64,000 bases of DNA, from positions 145,344,885-145,408,884 of the forward strand of contig NC_053038.3 of NCBI RefSeq assembly GCF_002575655.3. Direction: 5' to 3'. Positions 22,236-33,362 of the stretch are shown piece by piece. Every line of letters begins with the position of its first letter. Position 1 is the first letter of the stretch. Source of the stretch: Aegilops tauschii subsp. strangulata (taxonomy: Eukaryota > Streptophyta > Magnoliopsida > Poales > Poaceae). The position numbers were made by a program, and so were the translations under genes. The notes under the pieces were generated by a model. That model was not told the origin of the DNA, did not search any database, and saw only the letters and a program-made list of their open reading frames with translations.

Positions 22236-22322
22236 TATCATAGTGTTTTAAACCGACGCATGCGTGAATATATATAGCGGTGCTATATATTCACGCATGC
22301 GTCGGTTTAAAACACTATGATA
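22236..22322. repeat. 39-nt perfect inverted repeat at the LINE 5' junction
   Basis: Left arm 22,236-22,274 and right arm 22,284-22,322 are exact reverse complements around a 9-nt spacer. Each arm contains GACGCATGCGTGAATATATA or its complement. The left arm is target DNA; the right arm lies between the target duplication and the LINE body, so it is extra DNA made at insertion. Confidence 0.85.
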
Positions 22323-22515
22323 TATATGAACATATATATGAACATATCTCTTTTGTTAAACCTAAGAAAAAAAAACATAGCAAATCTGCTGTCAAGATTC
22401 CTAGGCCTGTGACTAGGAGTCAGAAAAGAAACACTTCTGAGGAAGATTTGTTAGGTAACCCTGCCCCGTCCCCTGGTAGGGTTACTCAGACCAAATTCCA
22501 CAAAAAACGTTCCAA

Positions 22516-23762
22516 ATGAGAGGACTCATTTGGAACTGTCGAGGGGTGGGGAAGCAAGGGATGGCCACTTGCCTCTCAGACATGATTAGTGACCATTCCC
22601 TTGATTTCTTAGGTCTGCAAGAAACTATGAAGAAAAAGTTCACACCTAAATGTTTGAGGAGAATTGACCCCTTTGACATATTCCAATGGAACTGGGTGCC
22701 TTCTATTGGCAAATCTGGGGGCATTTTGTGTGGTGTGAGGAGAGACACTCTGGATATAATATCCTGTGCTATAGGCAAATATGTATTACAAATAATACTG
22801 TATGACAAAAAGAAGAAAATACAGTGGGGTTTGCTGGTAGTTTATGGATCGGCACATGATGAGTTCAAAAATGACTTCCTGATTGAGCTGGCATCCTTTT
22901 GTAGTGGCATGACCGTGCCCTACATAGTGGGGGAGACTTTAATATCCTGAGACATGTAGGGGAGAAGAATAAGAAGATGATGAACAACAAAGCCACTGAC
23001 CTGTTCAACTCCATTATCAATACAATAGCTCTTAGAGAAATTCATATCATTGGGGGTAAATTTACATGGACCAATAATCAGTCCCACCCCACGCTTGAGA
23101 AGCTAGATCGAATTCTTATGTCTGAATGCTGGGAAGATATCTTCCCTCTAGTCTTTGTGAGGAAATTGGTTCGGGAGATTTCTGACCATAATCCGCTGCT
23201 GTTGTCCTCCGAGGAAGAAGGGCGTGAAGCCCCGAAACCGCGTGAATTTCGTTTTAATCTGTCCTGGATCAATGATGAAAAGTTCCTGCCCACTGTGGGG
23301 AAAATTTGGGCTAGGAAAGTGGCTTCATCTGATCCTATTGATGTCCTGAATATCAAGTTACAAAGATTCAAAACTTACTTTAAAGGCTGGGGTTCAGATA
23401 AATATGGCCACGATAAAAAGAGAAAAGAGGACTTACGTATGGAATTAGCTATGCTGGAGGAACTAGAAGAAGAAGATATGTTACCTCCTGACTTATATAG
23501 TAGAAAAGTGGATATCAACGCTGATCTCTATGAGCTCCTAGTGAATGAGGAAATCTTTTGGCTTCAACAGTCTCGTGAGCGCTGGCTTCTTAAAGGAGAC
23601 TTGAATACTGACTATTATCACAAAATTGCTAATGGTCGGAAACGTAAAAATACTATCCAATCACTTAGAACGGGAGAAACAGTGATTGAAGGCACGAACA
23701 ATCTGATTGCACATGCAACTGAGTTTTACAAAAATCTATTCGGACCAGCCCCTGGTAACTAG
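22516..23762 (+). pseudogene. LINE ORF2, endonuclease domain
   Basis: This is an apurinic-type endonuclease that would nick the target for priming. Landmarks are LIWNCRGVG, LDFLGLQETMKK (catalytic Glu), GGDFNIL (about 22,930) and EISDHNPLLL (catalytic His, about 23,190). The start ATG at 22,516 overlaps the ORF1 stop as ATGA. A one-base loss in the G run at about 22,928 shifts the frame, so two frames must be joined (22,516-22,950 and 22,977-23,762). A stop at 23,762 separates it from the reverse transcriptase. Confidence 0.85.
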
Positions 23763-26185
23763 ATTCATCTTGATCCGGGAACCTGGTCGGCTGAGGAGAA
23801 ATTAGATGAAGAAGATAATAAGGATCTTTGCCGAGAATTTACTGAACAAGAGGTCAAAGAGGCTCTATTTGATATGGCCCCTAATCGAGCCCCTGGACCC
23901 GATAATATTCCTGCTGAGTTCTATCAAGTGTGCTGGGATATAGTTAAAGACGACATTATGGCCCTTTTTAAAGATTTTCATCAAGGGACGTTAGATGTCC
24001 AGAGGCTTAATTATGGGATTATTACTCTGCTCCCAAAAGTTTATGGAGCCGAGAAAATATAGCAGTACAGACCTATTTGCCTGCTGAGGTGCCCATATAA
24101 ACTGATTACCAAAGTCCTCGATCGAAGAGTTGCTATATATGCAAACAAACTCATTAGCCCTACTCAGAACGCCTTTGTAAAAGGAAGAAATATCATGGAT
24201 GGAGTTTTGTCCCTGCATGAAATTCTTAACTACACTTATGTTAAGAAAAAAGTGGGGATTGTCCTTCAATTGGACTTTGAAAAAGCATATGATAAGGTGA
24301 ATTGGGACTTCCTCCTAGAATGCCACAAGATGCGGGGCTTTAACGATACCTGGTGCAGATGGATCAAACAGATACTGCATAATGGGACAGTTAGCATCAA
24401 GCTTAATGGTAGTGTTGGGCCATATTTTCAAAGCAAAAAAGGGGTAAGACAGGGAGACCCACATTCTCCTTTCCTATTCAATCTAGCTGTTGAATGCCTT
24501 ACCAAAATGATCAAAAATGCCCAAAAAACAAACTTATTAGGGGTCTGGCTGCTGACCTTATTCCTGATGGGGTGGCGGTCCTACAATATGCGGATGATAC
24601 TATCATTTGCATTGAAGATGATGTTGATAAGGCAGTCAACCTGAAGTTGCTGCTGTATATGTTTGAGATGATGTCCGGCCTGAAAGTTAACTTTCAGAAA
24701 AGTGAAATTCTCACTGTGGGTGGAGATGAAAGTGTGGTGAACAAATATGCAGAAATCTTTAATTGTGAGGTTGGCAGTTTTCCACTCAAATATTTGGGGA
24801 TGCATGTGAGCTATGCTAATCTAAAAACATCTGATTGGGAGTTTATTGTTAGTAAATACCTGAAGAGGTTCGAGGCCTGGATTGGAAACGCTGCCCCGAT
24901 GGGGTGGAGACACACCCTACTGGACTCCGTCGTCACGCAGATCTCTCTCTATCACATGTCTATGTGGCTCATGAATAAAACTTTCATTGAAAAGCTAATT
25001 AAGCATAGGCGCAAGTTCTTTTGGCAAGGCTGCAACAAAAAAAGGAGATACTATCTTGTTAAGTGGGGCAAGATATGTAGATCCAAAGACAAAGAGGGTT
25101 TAGGTATAAAAGATCTTCGTAAGCAAAATATTAGTCTCATGGTTAAATGGTGGTGGAAGTTAGAGACACAAAATGGGCTGTGGCGGGATATAGTCCGGGC
25201 CAGGTACCTTCGCAACAATTCTGTTGCGGAAGTTTCTTCCAAATTCTCTGACTCGCCCTGTTGGAAAGCCTTGCTTAAGATAAAAAACATCTATATGATG
25301 GGCAGAAAGATTGAGACTGGTGCTGGGAACCTGATTAGATTATGGAAAGATCCAATAAATGGGCTGATCCCATTTCAGGATAAATACCCACGCTTATTTG
25401 AGATTTGCAATTATCCAACGAGCACCCTGGACAAAAGAGATGAACTTGATGACACTTCTATATTCAGACGCAGGCTTACTCCTGAGCTGTTCAAACAGTG
25501 GGTAAATATGCGCACTATAGTGAAAAGTTTTCCCCTTGATGAGAGGAGTGATCGTGTCTTTTGGGGACTAAATCAGAATGGCAAGTTCACCACTAAGTCA
25601 GTCTATAAGATGTTAGAGAGACCCTTAAGTGGGTGTCATTATAGATGGATATGGAAAGCCAAGATTCCTCTTAAAATCAAAATCTTCCTATGGCAAATGT
25701 CACAGGACGCAGTTCTCACTAGGCAAGTGATGAGCAAGAGAAAATGGCCGGGGAATCCCTGTTGTTCTTTCTGCAAACAGGTGGAAACGGTGCAACATCT
25801 GTTCTTTACTTGCCCCGTGGCCAGAATTGTCTGGCGATCTATTGGAGTAGTTCTTGGCACTGATACATGCCCGTCGAATTACTGGCAATACTTTGTTTGG
25901 TGCCACAAATATCTTCCTCGGAAGCAAACGTTTTATACAGTGGGTTTAGCAGCCACGTGTTGGGCCATTTGGTTGGCGCGCAATCGAGCTACTTTTGAAA
26001 AGAAACAAATCAAGACTCCTTTTGAGATTGTGTTTTCTCTATGCTTTTTTCTTCTTTACTGGACAGGGCTACATCAAGGAGAGGACGCCAAAGAGCTTCG
26101 CACTGGAGCTGAGATGATCAGGACTAGCACATTGCAGCTTATGAAGATGTGTGGTGCTTTCAAGCAACCAATCCAAGGTGCCTGA
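23763..26185 (+). pseudogene. LINE ORF2, reverse transcriptase and zf-RVT domain
   Basis: This part copies element RNA at the nicked target. Motifs in order: NRAPGPDNIPAEFY, a TAG at 24,060-24,062 in the LLPK..QYRPICLL motif, QLDFEKAYDKVNW, KKGVRQGDPHSPFLF, a frameshift near 24,500-24,550, and the catalytic YADD at 24,587-24,598. The open C-terminal 563-residue frame ends with a zinc-binding zf-RVT region (IFLWQMSQ, CCSFC, HLFFTCP). Two stops and a frameshift make it inactive. There is no RNase H domain after zf-RVT, unlike the LINE tails at 6.3 and 9.5 kb. Confidence 0.88.
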
Positions 26186-26527
26186 CATTTTCTGGAGTTG
26201 CGCTGGATGTAGAGCTGCCGGGCACGCGATTTCGTTGTTGTCTCTTCCCGGAGAAGATAGCTTTATGCTTGTTCGACACTCGCTGTGTTTTGATACTTAG
26301 TATGATCTTTTGAGAATGTAATAGGCTAGATGATATGACGTGCTATCCAGGTTTTCGCCCCATGATACTCGTTTCGACGGCGAGCGAGTATGGTGGGTTT
26401 CCTGGTAGTGCTTGAACTCGCTATACCTCTTTCCCTTCTCCTGTCTTTCTCGCTTGAACTGGTTGTATTTCCGTTCTTTGCAATGGAAAGGTGTAAAGCC
26501 CGGTTCAAAAAAATATATATATAACGG

Positions 26528-27400
26528 TGATACACATGGTGTGGTTATGAACATGTTATACTACATATAATGTATTTTATCTCTACTCTTGTAAAAAAAT
26601 CGAGTTGTTGATGATGGTGTGCCTGCTATCCTGCAATATAGGGCGTCCGATTTATATCTGACGGATAGGAAGGAAACTATGGCAATTTTGAAAAAAGATA
26701 CCCACACCCCTCTCCATATTTGCAAATAAGGCCTCCCCTTGATCATGTTGATGTTCCGTGGAACGCATGGGCATCTTGCTAGTACTACATATAATATATA
26801 GAACATTGATTATAATTTGGGATAATGTGTGGCTTTTGTAGCTCAGGGCTAAATACTTGTCATAATGTAGTGGGCGGGGCACTATACTTTGTGTGATAAA
26901 GACGGTGTACATATGGAACATGGTTTAGATTATGAATATATAGTTAGTACATCAAATGTACTATTATTTCGAATCAACATCTAGTGTATTCAAAAGATTG
27001 AATTCGAGTTCATATAGTACACATAGTTCATATCTATCTCTATAGTAATCATGTGGTGTGTTGTGAAGGTAATACACGAATGATGGTTGAAGTTGGAAAC
27101 AATCACAATTGTAGATGCTTATTGAAATAGAGAAACGAATTCAAATTCAGTTCGAATTGCAGCGGTAGTATAAACATTTTTAATGCACTAAAATGTTGGT
27201 ATGACTAGGTTACATGCATTATACAGCCAGCGAAAAAATTTAATTGGACATAACATGGATTCATACTCTCTCTTTGTGTAGCTTCGAATAGCCTTTGTAT
27301 AGTAAAATGAGACAAGACTCTCTCTTTGTGTGGTGTGAATAGTTTTTATTTTTTTGTTTTTTCGTTGAGGGAAGTGCGAATTGATTTGGTACGTACAAGT
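26528..27400. other. AT-rich interval without recognised gene
   Basis: It lies between the LINE and the first GC-rich exon of the next element. ACTACATATAAT occurs twice (about 26,560 and 26,783). No TIR of the downstream CACTA element was found here. Confidence 0.5.
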
Positions 27401-28204
27401 ACAATATTACACGTTAGGCTTGTCCCTAAAATTCAACCCGCGCCTTGTTATATCCCGAAAATTCTGATATCGTGCTCCCAAAACTGGCGCCTTCACAACC
27501 CGTGCCTTGCTATCCCGAAAATACAACGCGCGCGAAAACTCCCTCCAGCTGCCAAATCCCGACACACAAAATCCCCCTTCTAACCCTGAGGTGACAGGGC
27601 CGCTAGTTCAAATCGGTGGGGGTACTTTTGTAACACACCCTATATTTTGGACAAGCGCGTCCCTAAGTCATGGTTCCCCCCTCCCATCGCCTCCTTTTCG
27701 CCATTCGAAATCTGGCCGCCAGAACCTCTCCGCTCCAGCCGCGAAACCCCACCCTCCTCCGTCCGCCACCTCACAGCTGCCCAGCCGGAGCCTCTTCCCC
27801 AACGACGTCATCCACCGCAACAGCTTGAGGTCCCTCATCCGCCTCCCTGGATGAGGATCTGTCGTCCATCCCGTCGTCCCGCCAGTTCAGCCGCCCCATC
27901 CTCCACCTCCAAGGAGCTGCTCCGATGAAAGCCTCGTCTATCGCGGCTGCTCCATCCCCACAACGCGGCCTTAACCTCCTCCACCGGAACCGCAGCATCC
28001 TCACCGACTCCTCAGACGAAGTCGAGGCCAACTCGGTGCCACCAAAGAGGTTGTACACTCATCACATCGCACCTTCTCCTTAACTCAACCTCCCGACACC
28101 GACGGTGCTCCATCCCGCACCCCCATGGAGCGGCTACCTCGAAGCCGGCGCCGCGGGCGACATCTCCACGGAGGCTCTCCCCAATGCGAGGCCCCTTCGG
28201 CGGC

Positions 28205-28445
28205 GGTGTCCATACCAGCCGGATCAGCTGCTGCTGCTCCGGTTGTCGCCCGGTTGCTCGCGCTACTGCTGCTGCTCCGGCTCTCGCTCGCTCGCTAGCT
28301 CGCCAGCTGCTGCTGCTCCGGCTCTCGTTCGCTCGCTCGGGCTGCTGCTGCTGCCCGGGCTCTCAGTCGCTCGCTCGCTCGCGCCGCTGCTCCGGCTCTC
28401 GCTCGCTTGTGCTGCTGCTCTCCCCCTCGCTTATGTTGCTGCTCT
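28205..28445 (+). repeat. CTG/GCTC low-complexity tract
   Basis: It is made of short repeats of GCTGCTGCTCCGG and TCGCTCGCTCG. It lies in the 5' region of the CACTA 1 gene. Long alanine/serine/leucine-rich frames here are composition artefacts. Confidence 0.85.
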
Positions 28446-28735
28446 GCTCCGATTTAGCTACACTTCAGTTGGCTGAATCGACTTTTGGGTCAGTCGATTT
28501 TCAGGGGGTGGTGGGCCTCGTCGGAGTTAAGGAAGAACCACCCACAGCGGGGAGGGGGCTCACCGGAGAGGTACCCCACTATCTATCTTAGGGTTCTAGG
28601 TGGGGTGCTGCTCGCCTGCGGTGGGGGGGCGCGGTGGTGGGGCAGTGGCATGGGGATCACTAGAGAAAAAGCTTGGCGCGCGTGGGGGGGGAGGGGTGGG
28701 GGCTAGAGGGCTGGCCGGGGCGGCGACAAACCGAC

Positions 28736-28890
28736 GGTGGGGAGTTGTTTTGGGGTAGCGAGGCGGCGGCGGACGGGCGGTGGGGAGTTGTTTCTGGGTG
28801 GCGAGGCGGCGGCAGACCGGCGGTGGGGAGTTGTTTCGGGGCGGCGAGGCGGCGATGGGGAGTTGTTTCGGGTCGGCGAGGCGGCGTGGG
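28736..28890 (+). repeat. GC-rich minisatellite, ~45-bp unit
   Basis: Four copies of a unit containing GGTGGGGAGTTGTTTC followed by GGCGAGGCGGCGG. The last two are shortened. Confidence 0.85.
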
Positions 28891-29449
28891 GTTCGGCCGG
28901 TGGTGGCTGGCAGATCAGGGGGGTGCAGGTTGAAGATGAACTGCAGGCCCTCCCTAAACTATCCCATGTGAAGTGCCTCTCTGCTACCATTGCGTTTAGT
29001 TTCGAAAGTAACATTCAGAGTCCACAGTAAATTTCAGTTTCGACATTTAAGTTCAGAGTCAACAGTTTTTACCTCATCTGTTGTAGTGAGGTGGTTTTTG
29101 GTGATGTAAATTGTACATCCATCACTTTTTCATAATGCATTTTACATCATCTATTGGAGATGCTATTAGAATCCAACTTGAGATTAACAATGTATGTCTT
29201 GTGCTGCTTCAGCCTTGACGTCTTACGGCTCACCGGAGCTGCTCCAAGGACAGAACGATGCATCACAACATAGTAGTGCCCTGGACGCCGTCTATAGATT
29301 CCTCACATCTTCCTCCACACCTCCGACAGCCACCTCTGCCTCAACTTCTTCAGTGACCAACCCAATGATGCTGAGGTCGACACGGCTACGGCAAAGAGGT
29401 TGTACACTTGTCGCATCACTTATTACTCTACATTCATGTCGATCGATTA

Positions 29450-29816
29450 GGGCTATTGTGGTTCAATGGAAAAACATAGCAATAGGAAATTTTCCTATGG
29501 CACTCTACTATTCAATTATTCATGCATTTTTTTGAAGAAATGGAGCAAAACATCCACCCGGACTTACTTTTCAAAATCCTATGCATGAAAACAAGACCAA
29601 GTGCATTCTAATTGTACATGCTTTCATATGTTTTCACTTGATTTTGGCCATGTTTGTTTGCATTCCTCTGCTTCTCCTTTTCCTGTGAACCAAACACCCA
29701 AGTTGACAGAAATCCCGTGTTCACAAATTCTCTGTTTCCCATGTGCATTCCTATCCTATTCCGGTGTTTTTCCTCCTATCCCTGCGTTTTTAGAATCATG
29801 CAAGCCAAATGAGCCC
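29450..29816. mobile_element. Tourist/Harbinger-like MITE in an intron of the CACTA 1 gene
   Basis: The ends read GGGCTATTGTGGTTC and, inverted, GGGCTCATTTGGCTT, flanked by TTA on both sides (29,447-29,449 and 29,817-29,819). It is 367 bp, AT-rich and without coding capacity. The match between termini is imperfect. Confidence 0.6.
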
Positions 29817-31079
29817 TTACAGAATTACGTCAGTTACAGGTAGGTGTCGAAGAAAACTTTGTGTGGTTTGTCCTGCTCCTGCCGCGACGTCGTCCACCTC
29901 ACCTGAGCTGCTCCTTCGACTGAAGTGTCCACCAAACCAGACATCATGACTCCTGACCATCTTTCGCAATGACATCACCATCATCGACTCAGCAGATGAA
30001 CCTGAGGAGTACACGGGTCCACAAGAGAGGTCGCACTCTTTTGTTTCTGCTTATGTTATGCATTGCTTAATATTACCTGCTAGTTTATTGTCCGGTTCAC
30101 CTCTTAGACTCCAAGTCAGGTCCAAATTGATGTTCAAACTTCAGTTCTAAATTAGTTGTGGGGCACATATCGAGGCAGCAATGAATAGTATCTCTGTCTA
30201 ATATCTGGTTCACCTAGGGTATGCCTATGTTGTTCATCTTGGGTGGCAAACAAATAGTAAAGCAATCATCATTTGTTTTTTATTAAATTAAAGCAATCAT
30301 TAGCCTGCTATCATTATTTTTGGATCCATCCACTGGTTGTTACCATTACTCTAGATTGTTGCCACTCTAGATTTCTGCATGCTCTCCTTACATAATCTCA
30401 CTATATTTTTTTGTATGCATGTCAGATATTGTACACAGTCATGCTGAACATGTAGAGAAAATGAGAAGAGTTTTGCGCGGCAATACAATGTCATGCAGAC
30501 ATCGCTCCATGGTAGGTTCAATGGCAAACCCTCCCCCCCTCCAGATTGTAATCCAGAGGAAGATATCTGTTCTGAGGAGGATTCAGACGTAGCTGACCAC
30601 TCCTATTTACCCCCCAAGGTGTTTTCTCTAACTTGGCATGATGATGTTAGTCATATCATGCATATGTTGCCTAGCAGTGCCTACTTTCGACATCATATAT
30701 CTGCTTAGTTTAGACATGTTCTGTAATGCCACCTGTTTATTTTCAATATCGTATATGGGAATTCTGCAATGCCATCTTGTTTAACCAGGCATCATATATT
30801 TGAATGATATCTAGCCCATCCTTTTCTTCATTAAATTTGCATTTGTCGATAACGTTTGTACATTAAACTACTCTTCCTGTGAATCAGCCATTTGAGTGTG
30901 TGATGGAAAAATCTAGAGTGAAAACAAGGCCTTGAGAGCAGACAGTGCTACCTGTCGAAGAAGATCTCTTGCTCGGTCCCGATAGCTCCTCAGAGATGGA
31001 TTCAGAGATAGATGACCAGTCCTATTCCCCCACCGAGGTGTATGCTCTAACTTGGCATAGTTCTACTGCTCATACCATG

Positions 31080-31385
31080 CATATGGTGTCTTGCATTGCA
31101 TAGTTTAGACATCATATACACAATATTCAACACCATGTTCTTAGTTCAGACATCATATAGGTGAATGCCCTCCGATTAGCATATAAATCACATATGTGAA
31201 TTAAATCATGCGATCCTGGTTACTTAGATAACATGTATGAGAATTATGTCATGCGATCCTGTTTAGTTAGTCATCATATCTTTGAATTATGTTATGCTAT
31301 GCTATCCAGTTTAGATAGACATCATATATGTGAAATTATGTCATGCTATCCGTTTTAGTTACACAATATACATGCCAATGATTTA
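31080..31385 (+). repeat. Degenerate ~55-bp tandem repeat (intron)
   Basis: The phrases GACATCATATA, TGTGAATTATGTCATGC and ATCCTGTTTAGTTA recur in order at least five times with substitutions. A related single copy is seen near 30,690-30,800. Confidence 0.7.
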
Positions 31386-31469
31386 ATGCCCACTTTTTTC
31401 CACACTATCTATAGCATCTGTCTCTCATACAATGTGTGTACATTCAACTATTTTTCCTGTTTATCAGCT

Positions 31470-33362
31470 ATTTGAATTGGAGTGGGTGATGGCAGTATCT
31501 AGCGGAGTAAAAACACGGTCTTCAAATAAAACAGTGCTACCTCTTGGTGGAGATAGCACTCTGGTTGTACATGCACGAGAACCAGCCCTACCACACATAA
31601 CCTAGACTCTCGCAGATTTTACCCCTACTGCGATGCACAGAGAACCAGCTTCACCCAATCTAACCCCAACCCCAGTAGATAGTAACCTAGTTCCTTTTGA
31701 CACAACACCATCTCCACCACAGAGCTCCAAAACAAGAGCTGTTAGTAAGGCAGCTCCAGTGCCCAAAGCGCCAGTACCACCACGGTGAACCCCAACTCCA
31801 CCAGTTAGTACACCTATTCCTGTGGAGGAAGCACAATCCGCCATTCATAGTTTAGCATCTATCGCATTTGATGTTGTTAAATCCTATGTGTGTATCTTCC
31901 CATCATGGAAATATTATACTGAAGATGAAGGAAAATGCCAGTTGTAGGTGTTTGTCCAGGAGTTATGTGTAAATAATTTTATTCATGGCAATTACTTTGC
32001 TTTTTACCATACATTCTACCACCATGATGGTTATAATACAACAAATTTCCCCATTTTTCTCTATAGAGAAGGACCGATTTTGAAACTTAGGATGAGGTAA
32101 CCTGTGCTAATACCTCCGTTATCTTCAAGAATGCTTGGTGGCAGTATCAGAATTACCGGAAGAAAATGTACTTCACTGGCAAAGAAACTAATCAAATTCC
32201 CTTACGTTCTCCTGAGACACATTTACTGGACGATGACTGGGAACACCTTGTTCTTTACTAGTCCCGAACCAAGAATGTGGTAAGGTCTATGAGCCCATTA
32301 TATTTTAAGTACTATATGCTTGCGTCTTACTGTACTCTATTCATGTAGAACAAGTGCTTAAACCTAAAGAACAACTGTTCTCATTTAAGATTCCATTGCT
32401 ATCGTGCATACCGATTTGCTCTTGTATCACTATATTCTCTCATACAAACTTATTTTTAAATTGAACTATCCAATGGAAAATACAATGGCACAACAGGTAT
32501 GTTTACACATGTGTCTTTAACAGGTTTGCTCTTATAAATAGCTCTGTTGATTTCAATTTCAATTGTGTATATAGTTGACTACTCATATCATGAACATTAC
32601 TAGCATCATAACAGGGCCAATAGTGTTGTTGTACACGTAGACCCATGGTACCCATCTGAAATCTTATTGTGCCATTTAGTTTCCCACGCTTTGTATTCTT
32701 TCAGTGTTGCTTTCTCTTGAACTGATATGATTTGAACCGTGTCTCTATTTTGATTTGGCAAGACAATGTAGTGACCATAGGACATAGATATATGTTTGTT
32801 TGATACTTTTATAATGTACTACTTGGCAATAGAAGACTTGGTAGTTTAATCTTGTCCACCTTACTAATGAACTGGTTCACCGAAATGAGTTTCATATACT
32901 AGTACATGCTAAACCTGTTATGTGTCTGCTTGTTTCTTCTTTTAGAATGCTGACAGAATATTGGGAAAGAGTGCCTTATTAAGCAGGAAGTAATTCAGAT
33001 AACGTTCAGGATCGTGAGACATCCTTGTTGGTCTCCAACAAAGCTGATAAAACAACTAGGAAAACTATTTTGAAGATAGTGAAGCAACCCCAAAGTCCTG
33101 TCTTGGTTTACTGTTCGAGTTACTGGCAACTACCGCTTGCACAAGCTATTCAAACTCACTGTCTGAATCAGTTCGGTTTCTTGAGTCTCAACTATAAGCT
33201 GAAAGACATCGATCAGATGTGCTGCGACAAGAAGCAGAAGGACTGCAGAAGTCCCTGGAGCATTCAGATGCATACTTTCTGGTGCAACAACAAGCGTTGG
33301 AGGATTTTAGCGCCAAACAGGACAAAGCTAATAAGCTTGCTAAGCTTATTGCCAGCATGGTG
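31470..33362 (+). pseudogene. CACTA 1 accessory gene, Ptta/En/Spm-type domain and coiled coil
   Basis: The first exon (31,470-31,948) has a proline/threonine-rich part, then VPVEEAQSAIHSLASIAFDV and SWKYYTEDEGK. A second exon-like block (about 32,067-32,282) reads RTDFE, ANTSVIFKNAWWQYQNYRKK and RSPETHLLDDDWEHLVLYY, which matches my recollection of the plant Ptta/En/Spm (Transposase_24-like) domain. It is followed by a donor GTAAGG. The last exon (from about 32,945) encodes a coiled coil (SLSESVRFLESQL, QEAEGLQKSLEHSDAYFLVQ) and is broken by the copia insertion at 33,362. Stops at about 31,602, 31,787, 31,947 and 32,258 show decay. Proteins of this kind are thought to bind subterminal repeats of their own element. 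Confidence 0.6.
33358..33362. repeat. Target-site duplication TGGTG (left)
   Basis: It directly precedes the left LTR and is repeated at 42,128-42,132 after the right LTR. Confidence 0.92.

Larger units (their letters stand above)
22283..26514 (+). mobile_element. 5'-truncated L1-type LINE
   Basis: It carries the end of ORF1 (about 22,340-22,519, basic, PRPVTRSQKRN), a full-length but broken ORF2, a ~330 bp 3' UTR and an A-rich tail (about 26,507-26,514). A target duplication is visible as TATATATAGCGGTG (about 22,269-22,282) and TATATATAACGGTG (about 26,513-26,527), one mismatch. Between the left copy and ORF1 lies the inverted flank copy described separately. Truncation inside ORF1 is typical of incomplete reverse transcription. 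Confidence 0.88.
27600..31040 (+). pseudogene. CACTA 1 accessory gene, 5' exons (duplicated)
   Basis: GC-rich 5' DNA leads into a series of exon-like blocks ending in splice donors. Group one: blocks ending ..CCAAAGAG|GTTGTACAC (28,050), ..GGCAAAGAG|GTTGTACAC (29,399) and ..CAAGAGAG|GTCGCACTC (30,030). These resemble one another and encode D-S-S/A-D-E-type acidic residues. Group two: blocks ending CCCAAG|GTGTTTTCTCTAACTTGG (30,619) and ACCGAG|GTGTATGCTCTAACTTGG (31,039), both encoding acidic stretches such as SEEDSDVADHSY and SEMDSEIDDQSY. The pattern indicates exon duplications within one gene. Stops occur in some copies. The N-terminal acidic part has no known domain. Confidence 0.55.

Noticed and set aside
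22236..22322. MITE with a LINE inserted in its loop
   Set aside because: The right arm would have to continue after the LINE 3' end. Instead both arms lie left of the LINE, and the right flank is unrelated.
28105..28591. Plus-strand Ser/Ala/Leu-rich proteins
   Set aside because: They arise from CTG and GCTC simple repeats that stay open in several frames.
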